This document shows positions 21,302 to 28,312 of a stretch of 29,480 bases of DNA, in pieces; position 1 is the stretch's first letter, and each line of letters starts with the position of its first letter. A program made the position numbers and the translations under genes. The notes beneath the pieces are model-generated. The model saw nothing but the letters and a program-made list of their open reading frames with translations, had not been told where the DNA came from and did no database searches. The stretch lies in IMG/VR virus record IMGVR_UViG_3300008107_000888, positions 1-29,480 of that record; one strand, given 5' to 3'. The DNA is from a virus.

Positions 21302-21634
21302 ATGAAACTATCAACACTGGCTGCAAAGCCCCAACTAATTAAAATTCTCCTGAACGACGAGGACACAGTCACCAACTACGGCGATGAACTTGAGTTCTGG
21401 ATTTACGACAGACAAGACATGGACAGCTTTGTCAAGCTAGCCACAATGGACACTGAGCAGTTTGACAAGTTAGCTGCCACTGTCAATGATATGATATTAA
21501 ATGAAGACGGCACAAAGGTAGTCAAAGACGGTTTGTGTTTGCCAACAGATGTTATGATGAAGGCTATTCAGAAGGTTATTGAAATCTTGGGAAAGCCCCA
21601 AGTGTTGAATTCGCCAACCCCAGTGCAGAAATAA
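21302..21634 (+). CDS. Tail assembly chaperone, gpG-like (unshifted product)
   Basis: Tail chaperones bind the tape measure during tail assembly. This 110-residue protein (MKLSTLAAKPQLIKILLNDE, DELEFWIYDRQDMDSFVKLA and onwards) has the expected size and place between tube and tape measure. Near its end the 0-frame reads G GGA AAG (21589-21595), the same heptamer that lambda uses for its G to GT -1 shift. The normal product stops at 21634; the shifted product continues into the next frame. Ribosome site AGGA precedes ATG 21302. Confidence 0.8.
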   Translation: MKLSTLAAKPQLIKILLNDEDTVTNYGDELEFWIYDRQDMDSFVKLATMDTEQFDKLAATVNDMILNEDGTKVVKDGLCLPTDVMMKAIQKVIEILGKPQVLNSPTPVQK

Positions 21635-21885
21635 ACATAATGCTCACTGTGGACTTCATGGCAAAACGCTATGGACTGTTGCCTAGTGAGATTATGTCAA
21701 GAGCAACAACATTTGACATGGAAGTGGGACAAACAGCAGTAGAGTATGAAAACTACTGCTATGATCGTGAAAAGCGTAGAGCGGATGGTGTTGCTGAACC
21801 TGCTGGGAATTTAACACAGGAACAAATGTTGGATATGATAAAGAAAGTCAAGGAGCAAGAAAATGTCAGTAAGCATAAAAGTTGA
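21302..21885 (+). CDS. Tail assembly chaperone fusion, gpGT-like, made by -1 frameshift
   Basis: A one-base backward slip at GGGAAAG (21589-21595) joins the first 98 residues of the G-like product to the second frame, which is open from 21583 onwards, giving 194 residues in total. The added part starts APSVEFANPSAEINI and then continues MLTVDFMAKRYGLLPSE, DMEVGQTAVEYENYCYDREK and a C-terminal charged helix. In lambda-type tails the fused T part binds the tube subunit while the G part binds the tape measure. The efficiency cannot be judged from sequence. Confidence 0.75.
21640..21885 (+). CDS. T part of the chaperone (frame accessed by frameshift)
   Basis: The frame from ATG 21640 gives 81 residues (MLTVDFMAKRYGLLPSEIMS onwards). 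No good ribosome site precedes this ATG, and the frame is open upstream to 21583, overlapping the G-like gene through the slippery site. I therefore read it mainly as the C-terminal part of the frameshift fusion rather than as a free protein. YGLLPSEIMS is a pattern often found in T-type chaperone domains. Confidence 0.65.
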   Translation: MLTVDFMAKRYGLLPSEIMSRATTFDMEVGQTAVEYENYCYDREKRRADGVAEPAGNLTQEQMLDMIKKVKEQENVSKHKS

Positions 21886-22171
21886 TACTAAAGAGTTTTC
21901 GGATCTTGTGCGTCTAGCTAAACAAGACATTGACAAGGTGCGAGATGATGCTTTTGATTTCTTTCATGACTTAACACCATACCGCACTGGCAATGCAAAG
22001 AATAACACATATTTGTCTGGAAGAAGTATACAGGCTAGCTATCCTTATGCAGGCAAGCTGGATGAAGGATATAGCCGTCAAGCACCAAACGGTATGTCAG
22101 GACCAACAATTGATCACATTGAGAATACTCTAATACCAAGAGCAATAAGGAGAGCGAATCGTGGCAAGTAA
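21863..22171 (+). CDS. HK97 gp10-like tail or neck protein
   Basis: This 102-residue protein has the pattern of the HK97 gp10 family: a helix with FSDLVRLAKQDIDKVRDD, then TPYRTGNAKNNTYLSGRSIQ and YPYAGKLDEG, then PTIDHIENTLIPRAIRRA. In most siphophages this gene sits between connector and tail tube, so its place after the tail chaperones is unusual. It overlaps the chaperone frame and the tape measure start, with AAGGAG upstream of ATG 21863. Likely a head-tail joining or tail completion factor. Confidence 0.7.
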   Translation: MSVSIKVDTKEFSDLVRLAKQDIDKVRDDAFDFFHDLTPYRTGNAKNNTYLSGRSIQASYPYAGKLDEGYSRQAPNGMSGPTIDHIENTLIPRAIRRANRGK

Positions 22172-24746
22172 TATAACTGTTGTCTTAACAGTAGACAATC
22201 AATCATACATAGCCAATTTAAACAAGGCTGAACAAGAAACCAAGGACTTTGCTGCCACAGGCGTTAAGGCTGGTAAAGATGTTGCTGACAGCTTTGATAA
22301 ACTGAACACAAGCACTACACATTTAAACGGACACCTAAGTAAACTCAAAGGTGCATTACTTGGTGCTGCCTTTCTAGGTTTTGCTCGTAGTGCAATCTTA
22401 ACTGCTGACGGCATTGATGATTTAAGCAAATCCACTGGCATGGCAATTGATAAAATTGTTGGCTTTAGAAATGCTCTAATGCTAGGTGGTGGAACTGCTG
22501 ATGGTGCAGCCAAAGCTATTACTACTCTTTATCAACAGATTGATGCGGCTCGTCAAGGTGCCGCAGGTGCTCAAGATGCATTTTCTCGTGTTGGTATAAC
22601 ACTAACAGCCTTAAAGGGTCAGGATGAGGATGTCTTCTACAATACATTAGAAGCCCTGGCTAAAATGCCAGAAGGTGCTGCCAAAACAGCAATGCAGATT
22701 TCTTTACTAGGTAAAGAAGGACGTAATGTCAGTATCAATAGAGAGTTCATAGACAATTTAAAAGCAGGCGAAGAAGGTGCAGTCAAAACTGCTGAAGCTA
22801 TTCGTCGTGCAGCCGCACTGAATGATGCTTGGGCTAAAAGTTTTGAGACTCTAAAGCTACAGTTTTTAGAAGCATTTACTCCGTTAATAAAAAGTGTTAG
22901 TTGGTTAATTGAGAACATTCCTGGATTGACATTAGCCTTTAAGGCATTGGGTGTGGTTATTGTAGGTATTGCCGTAGCCAGCGGCTTCCGTGCTATTGTC
23001 AGTGCTGTTGGTATGGCATCACGTGGAGTTAGTGCTCTTATTGGTGGTATGCAAAAGTTAAAAGACATGGGCGGTATTGGTAAGGCATTAGCTGGCACTA
23101 CTCAAAATAAAGGTATTGGACAAATACGTGACGCAGCCAGTGCTATTGGTTTAGGGGCAGGTGTTGTTGGTGGCGTTGGTATGATGATTGGTGGCAGTGT
23201 GGAAACTCCTGAATCTCCTCCTAAGCCACCAGGACCTAGTGAAGACAATGAAGTCATTGATGCTAATGCTGGAAAGAAAGCCAGCATCAAAGATGTTGCT
23301 GACGCTTACCTAGAAGCTAACAGAAAAGCACGTGAAGCCATTGATTTAGAAACAAGTCTAATTGGTTTAGGCAAAAAAGAACAAGATACAAGAAAAGCTC
23401 TTGCTGACATCATGAACAGAGAACGTGATGCAATAGATAAGCTAACAAAACAAAAAGAAGCGTTATCAGCCGCAGAGCAAAGAGCTGGACTTGGCGGAAA
23501 GATTGATGAACAAATTGATCGTATCAAGGCTCAAACAGCCGCTAACAAAGAAGAATTGGCTGCAAGCATTGCCGCAAAGAATGCTAGTGAAATTGGCGAT
23601 GCTATAGTAGTTGCTGGACGTGGCAGAGTCTATGACATTACTAAACAAATTGCTGATTTAAAATTTAACACAGCCACTGCAGGCATGGGTGAGTTAGACT
23701 CAAAAATAGAAAACATAACTAAATCAGCAAATGATTGGAAGAACTCAACAATACAAGCATTGGCTAATGCACAAGGTATTAGTGTTGAGGCATTTGCTAA
23801 ACTATATCCAGAAAGAGTTGCAGAAGTTTATAAAGCAGCCGCTGAAGGATTAAGAGAGCTCACAGGAGCTGCCAAGGAAAACTTTATAGCTCAACAAGGC
23901 ATTAATGATTTAACCTTTGGTATCCAACAGCGTATTAGTGCAGAAAAAGAACTTACTCAAATACAAAATGATATGGCAAACATTGGGTTGTCTAGCATTG
24001 AGAAGAAGTATAAATCTATTGATGCAGCCGCACAAGCCGCTATCAAAACACAAGTAGATGCCGCAGACAAGGCTCTGTATGGTGCTAAAGGTGTTGCTGA
24101 AGGCATGAGCATTAAGAATCTTGATCCTGAACGCTACAATAACATTGTTAAATCAGCTACTGCCAGCACAGAAAAATTAAAAGAAGGCGCTGGTGGATTA
24201 TATGATGCCAGCAGAACATTTGAGGCGGGATGGAGTGAAGCTTTTGCTAAATTTGTAGAAGATGCAAGTAATGCGGCAATGCAAAGTCAACAGTTATTTA
24301 CTAACTTAACTAAAGGCATAGAAGACGCCTTTGTAAATTTTGCCAAGACAGGCAAATTAAGTTTTAAAGATTTATTGTCAAGCATTGCTGAACAGCTATT
24401 AAGAAGTAACATTAAACAATTATTAAGTAATATCTTTTCACCAAACGGTTCATCAGGCAGCTTATTAAACACAATAATAAGTGGTGGAAGAAATCTTATG
24501 GGATTTGCTGGCGGCGGCATTATTCCAACCAACGCACCTGTAATAGTAGGTGAACGTGGTCCTGAAATCATAAGTGGTGCCGCTGGTAGAATGGTAACTC
24601 CTAATAATCAATTAGGTGGAACCAATGTCACTTACAATATCAACGCAGTAGATGCAATGAGCTTTAAACAAATGATTGCAAGAGATCCTTCATTCATTCA
24701 TGCAGTAGCCAGTCAAGGCGCTAAGAGTGTGCCAACTAGGAGATAA
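22161..24746 (+). CDS. Tail tape measure protein
   Basis: The 861-residue product sets tail length and is ejected with DNA. At about 1.5 angstrom per residue it would give a tail near 130 nm. GTG 22161 follows AGGAG. The N-terminal part (NITVVLTVDNQSYIANLNKA and onwards) is helical. Hydrophobic segments lie near residues 55-75 and 255-290 (LTLAFKALGVVIVGIAVASG). The middle has long coiled coils. The C-terminus has the typical GGGIIPTNAPVIVGERGPEI turn near residue 784 and ends in a basic tail. No lytic domain is visible. Confidence 0.95.
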   Translation: MASNITVVLTVDNQSYIANLNKAEQETKDFAATGVKAGKDVADSFDKLNTSTTHLNGHLSKLKGALLGAAFLGFARSAILTADGIDDLSKSTGMAIDKIVGFRNALMLGGGTADGAAKAITTLYQQIDAARQGAAGAQDAFSRVGITLTALKGQDEDVFYNTLEALAKMPEGAAKTAMQISLLGKEGRNVSINREFIDNLKAGEEGAVKTAEAIRRAAALNDAWAKSFETLKLQFLEAFTPLIKSVSWLIENIPGLTLAFKALGVVIVGIAVASGFRAIVSAVGMASRGVSALIGGMQKLKDMGGIGKALAGTTQNKGIGQIRDAASAIGLGAGVVGGVGMMIGGSVETPESPPKPPGPSEDNEVIDANAGKKASIKDVADAYLEANRKAREAIDLETSLIGLGKKEQDTRKALADIMNRERDAIDKLTKQKEALSAAEQRAGLGGKIDEQIDRIKAQTAANKEELAASIAAKNASEIGDAIVVAGRGRVYDITKQIADLKFNTATAGMGELDSKIENITKSANDWKNSTIQALANAQGISVEAFAKLYPERVAEVYKAAAEGLRELTGAAKENFIAQQGINDLTFGIQQRISAEKELTQIQNDMANIGLSSIEKKYKSIDAAAQAAIKTQVDAADKALYGAKGVAEGMSIKNLDPERYNNIVKSATASTEKLKEGAGGLYDASRTFEAGWSEAFAKFVEDASNAAMQSQQLFTNLTKGIEDAFVNFAKTGKLSFKDLLSSIAEQLLRSNIKQLLSNIFSPNGSSGSLLNTIISGGRNLMGFAGGGIIPTNAPVIVGERGPEIISGAAGRMVTPNNQLGGTNVTYNINAVDAMSFKQMIARDPSFIHAVASQGAKSVPTRR

Positions 24747-24748
24747 AA

Positions 24749-25129
24749 ATGTCATTTCAATGGATTGTAAACAATGCTGAATCAATCAGCATAAACAGAA
24801 AAAAGACTGTAGCACAGACTACTGCCAGAGATGGTAAAGTTCGTGCTGTTAGCCGTGGAACTCCTCCTAAGAGATTTGAGGTGCGTGTTCCAGACGGTAT
24901 TGCTTGGACAACATTAAAGTCTGACATAGAGGCAGCAGAAGTATTAGATCGTGTGTCTACTGCTACAATATCAATACCTTATGCCAAGTTTCCTTGGTTC
25001 TATAATAATATTAATCCAGGCACTGACTTATCATACACAGTGATTTGCACACAGTTTCCTGAATGGACTTTGTTTGCACAAAATCAAGTCAGTTGGAGCG
25101 GTGCATTTGTATTTGTTGAGGTAGCCTAA
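24749..25129 (+). CDS. Distal tail protein
   Basis: This 126-residue beta-rich protein is directly after the tape measure. The pattern (FQWIVNNAESISINRKKTVA, TPPKRFEVRVPDGIAW, ending TLFAQNQVSWSGAFVFVEVA) fits a small distal tail or minor tail protein that closes the tube above the hub, comparable to lambda gpM or short Dit proteins. AGGAG precedes ATG 24749, and the end overlaps the next gene by TAATG. Confidence 0.65.
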   Translation: MSFQWIVNNAESISINRKKTVAQTTARDGKVRAVSRGTPPKRFEVRVPDGIAWTTLKSDIEAAEVLDRVSTATISIPYAKFPWFYNNINPGTDLSYTVICTQFPEWTLFAQNQVSWSGAFVFVEVA

Positions 25130-25734
25130 TGCCAGCATTAATAGATTACTCAAGTATACAGACTAACTTGTTTGTTAGACTGCAGATAGATGAATACAGA
25201 ACTAGCTCTGCTGGTGCTTATACTAGTCAAGTGTTAAGATTCAGTGATAGTAGAATCAATTACACTATCAACAGTGAAGTTTACACTGGACTAGGTAATT
25301 TACTTGGTGTGACTAATAGCAGTAGTGAGATTCGTCCAAGTTCAGGTGAATTAACTATAACTATTAGCGGAATTCCTAATACCAGTATTGATGAAATAGT
25401 TAATAGTAGAATTAAAGGAAGCCCTGTGACAGTTTATCGTGCATTCTTTGACGTTACCACAGGCACATTTATTAACTTTGGCAGCGAAGCATATGGTAGA
25501 TTCTTTGGATTTGTCAACAGTTATAGTCTACAAGAAGAATATGACATTGATGCCAGAACAGCTACAAATACTATTATATTGATATGCAATAGCTCAATTG
25601 ATGTTCTTAATAATAAAACTTCTGGGCGCAGGACTAATCCTAACAGCGAAAAATCATTTTATCCTAATGATTTAAGCATGGACCGTGTGCCAACACTTAA
25701 GAATGCCACATTTGATTTTGGAGCACCTAAATGA
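25129..25734 (+). CDS. Baseplate hub-like tail protein (gpL / DUF2163-like)
   Basis: This 201-residue protein (PALIDYSSIQTNLFVRLQID, then NYTINSEVYTGLGNLLGV, ELTITISGIPNTSIDEIVNS) resembles tail hub proteins that follow the distal tail gene, with a hub-like beta domain in the first 150 residues. The C-terminal stretch (SGRRTNPNSEKSFYPNDLSM and a later PTLKNATFDFG) is the usual end of this family. The cysteines found in iron-sulphur hub proteins such as lambda gpL are not seen as a cluster here. It overlaps both neighbours. Confidence 0.65.
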   Translation: MPALIDYSSIQTNLFVRLQIDEYRTSSAGAYTSQVLRFSDSRINYTINSEVYTGLGNLLGVTNSSSEIRPSSGELTITISGIPNTSIDEIVNSRIKGSPVTVYRAFFDVTTGTFINFGSEAYGRFFGFVNSYSLQEEYDIDARTATNTIILICNSSIDVLNNKTSGRRTNPNSEKSFYPNDLSMDRVPTLKNATFDFGAPK

Positions 25735-26486
25735 GTTTTATAGATAGTATTGTTGATTTTGGATCAAGTGCCTTAAAATACTTAAATGCCAATCCAATTG
25801 CAGGGGCGTTAGCCAGAACTGCTATTACGGGTCTTGCATTAAATCAAATTCAAAAAAGCATTAACAAAGATAACAACAAAGATAACAAGGGAACTAGAGT
25901 TAGTCTAGACCCAGATACACAAAATGCTATTCCAGTTGTTTACGGAACTGCCTATGTTACGCCAATAATTACTGATGCAGCCATTAGTGGTGATAATTTA
26001 TTCATGTATTATTGTCTAACACTTTGCGAAAAGACAGGCAATCTATACAGCACAGGTAGCAATAGTGTTATCAGTATTGATGCTGTTTATTATAATGAAC
26101 TACAAGTTAACTTCCAAGCTGATGGTTATACTGTTGGCAGTTTTAGCGACAGTGAAGGAACAGTATCTACTGATCCTAACGGATTAATCAAAATATATCC
26201 GTTTAGTGGAGGTAGTAATTTTCCTGTAAATTTTACTGGACAAGCAAACGGCAACACTAGCCTAGCTAACACAATTATGCTAGACTGGACAGCAAATCAT
26301 ACTATGAATAACTTGGTATTTGTCATTGTTCGTATTGAGTATAACAAAGATAAAGGTATTACAGGATTAGGAAACTTGCTTTTTAAAGTAAACAATACAA
26401 TAACCCTGCCTGGTGATTGTCTGTATGACTACATGACTAACACACGATATGGTGCTGGAATTTCACCTGCGGAGATTAATCTATAA
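25731..26486 (+). CDS. N-terminal part of tail tip (J-like) protein
   Basis: This is a 251-residue protein. After a hydrophobic start (SSALKYLNANPIAGALARTA) the region DPDTQNAIPVVYGTAYVTPI and onwards, and the end GLGNLLFKVNNTITLPGDCL followed by YDYMTNTRYGAGISPAEINL, match the N-terminal hub of lambda J-like tail tip proteins of marine phages. In complete proteins the chain goes on with a Leu-rich segment, then Y-[ST]-D, then an [LI]NGV-[IL]-DT strand. Here the frame stops, and those continuations are found at the starts of the next two genes. The stop overlaps the next start by TAATG. I read this as the first piece of a split tail tip. Confidence 0.8.
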   Translation: MSFIDSIVDFGSSALKYLNANPIAGALARTAITGLALNQIQKSINKDNNKDNKGTRVSLDPDTQNAIPVVYGTAYVTPIITDAAISGDNLFMYYCLTLCEKTGNLYSTGSNSVISIDAVYYNELQVNFQADGYTVGSFSDSEGTVSTDPNGLIKIYPFSGGSNFPVNFTGQANGNTSLANTIMLDWTANHTMNNLVFVIVRIEYNKDKGITGLGNLLFKVNNTITLPGDCLYDYMTNTRYGAGISPAEINL

Positions 26487-28303
26487 TGAAAAGTTTATCC
26501 CAACTTAATGCCAGAGGCACAAGTTCATTAAATTATACTGATGATCGTAATGCTTCAATTACATTTGATAGAGATACACCAAGTAATCAATCACTAAGTA
26601 TTGCATCTGGACAACCACATACAGCTCAACCTGGTATTTTAATACTTGATATAATTAAACCAGATAGTCTAAACATATATTATGAGATAGATGTAAGTAA
26701 TCTTGCAGGTGCCACAGTTAGTTGGCCCAATTTGCCTGCTGGCGTCACTCTTACTAATTTAAGTTCTGGAAAATATAGAATAACCAACATTGACACAGTT
26801 GCACAGTGGGATGCAATTAAAGCTCCAATAATATCTAATCCTGGAATTACCTATGCTCCTTATATCTATATTGCTGGCATATACTATGATCCAAGTAAAA
26901 GTAAAGTTTGGTATACTAATGTTACTATAACAGTTAGGGCAGTATTAACATCTGTGTCAACACAACTATCACGTATAACAGGCATTCAGCAAGCTCGCAG
27001 TAATTTAAATGCTGTATCAAGTATTAGTAACTTTCTTGCTGGATTTAGAAAACAAGCAAGCCTAGCAATTTCAACGGTTAGTTCTTTAACCATAGTTCCT
27101 AAGGCTACTAAGCGAGGCATATCTTTAGAAGCAGGTGTATCTACTTTGACTGTTGTTAATGCAAAATTTTCTGGAGCAACAAGTAATATGACTGCAATTA
27201 CTACAACAATTTCTATAGGCACTTTTGTAGTTCGCCCAACAATTGGAATATCAGCATTGATGCAACATTCTTCAATAATTGGTCCAGGCTGGGGTTCTCC
27301 AACAACCTATCAAGATGAACAATATCCTAGTGACTATTATCAACATTCAGCTAAAAAGTTTTTTAGTGTTAACAATTATGCTTTTGTTAGTGACCCTAAC
27401 GGAACTAACACTACTACCAGCGGGCAGACAAGAAATAGTGGTAATGTAAAAGTTTATGTTGCCGCAGATGATACTGCACCTTATTTTTTACAAACTACAT
27501 TGAGACCTGATCAAAGTTACATTGATGCAACAGCATCTTTTGAGGCATCTTTTTATGATTTTGGAAAAGATGTTGCAATAAATTCAAATGCTACTAGAAT
27601 TGCTGTGCTTGCTTCTGAAGAATATAACGGCAACCCTGAAATTTATATATTTGATAGATCAGGAACTACCTGGACCAGAACACAGAGACTGTCAGTTACG
27701 TATGCAGCCTTTAATATTGCTATGAGTAGTGATGGAAATTATATTTGTTATTCACAAAATTTAACTAATACCTTAAGGATTTACAAGTATAATGCAGGAA
27801 CTTATAGCTTACAACAAACAATGGATCTAACATCTATAAATTCTGGAAATACGTTATATTCAAACACAGCACAAATGAACTCAGACGGAAGTAAAATTCT
27901 TATATACTCAATAAGTGGTAGTGGATCTAACGGAAATATCTTTACACTTCAAAGAACTGGAACTACTTGGACTAACTCAGGAACATTTAATCTTAACGGT
28001 ATAGAAAAGTTGCAAAATGAAACACTTCTTGACAACGCTGTATTAAGTTTATCGCCTAATTGGAATTATGGCGTGATTCAAACAAGAATAGACAACAACG
28101 ACGTTGCGCCGTTTGAGATCGCTGATGCAGATATTGGTGCATTATATATTGTAAACTTAAATGCGGCAGCTACTGGATACACTAGTGTTCAACGAATTAA
28201 TTTTAGCAATGGACTTACTATGCCGTCTGGACTTAAAATAAGTGATACAGGAACAATTGATCTGTTTTATGGATCAGCAATTGTCACATATACAAAACTT
28301 TAA
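26486..28303 (+). CDS. Inserted tail protein: Ig-like, short repeats and beta-propeller
   Basis: This is a 605-residue protein between two pieces of the tail tip. Residues 3-17 (SLSQLNARGTSSLNY) resemble the next segment of a J-like protein. Residues about 50-150 look like an Ig-like domain (YYEIDVSNLAGATVSWPNLP, GKYRITNIDTVAQWDAI). Residues 152-268 are five units of about 21 residues like those of the giant fibre. Residues 270-605 resemble a beta-propeller, with repeated blades such as VAINSNATRIAVLA, IAMSSDGNYICYSQ and QMNSDGSKILIYSI, each followed by a strand and a WTRTQ or WTNSG turn. A GGAG ribosome site precedes ATG 26486. It is probably a receptor-binding module; the carbohydrate or protein target is unknown. 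Confidence 0.7.
   Translation: MKSLSQLNARGTSSLNYTDDRNASITFDRDTPSNQSLSIASGQPHTAQPGILILDIIKPDSLNIYYEIDVSNLAGATVSWPNLPAGVTLTNLSSGKYRITNIDTVAQWDAIKAPIISNPGITYAPYIYIAGIYYDPSKSKVWYTNVTITVRAVLTSVSTQLSRITGIQQARSNLNAVSSISNFLAGFRKQASLAISTVSSLTIVPKATKRGISLEAGVSTLTVVNAKFSGATSNMTAITTTISIGTFVVRPTIGISALMQHSSIIGPGWGSPTTYQDEQYPSDYYQHSAKKFFSVNNYAFVSDPNGTNTTTSGQTRNSGNVKVYVAADDTAPYFLQTTLRPDQSYIDATASFEASFYDFGKDVAINSNATRIAVLASEEYNGNPEIYIFDRSGTTWTRTQRLSVTYAAFNIAMSSDGNYICYSQNLTNTLRIYKYNAGTYSLQQTMDLTSINSGNTLYSNTAQMNSDGSKILIYSISGSGSNGNIFTLQRTGTTWTNSGTFNLNGIEKLQNETLLDNAVLSLSPNWNYGVIQTRIDNNDVAPFEIADADIGALYIVNLNAAATGYTSVQRINFSNGLTMPSGLKISDTGTIDLFYGSAIVTYTKL
26940..27290 (+). repeat. About 21-residue repeats in the inserted tail protein
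   Basis: Five units encode RAVLTSVSTQLSRITGIQQA, RSNLNAVSSISNFLAGFRKQ and similar segments. The period and the [ST]-[ST]-x-[ILV] core match the arrays at 4832-5465 and 6800-8190. Confidence 0.55.
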
Positions 28304-28312
28304 GGATTAACA

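Noticed and set aside
22637-23098. 153-codon open frame on the - strand
   Set aside because: Lies inside the tape measure gene and shows composition of a reverse reading (Ala/Ser/Leu/Pro). All real genes here are on the + strand.
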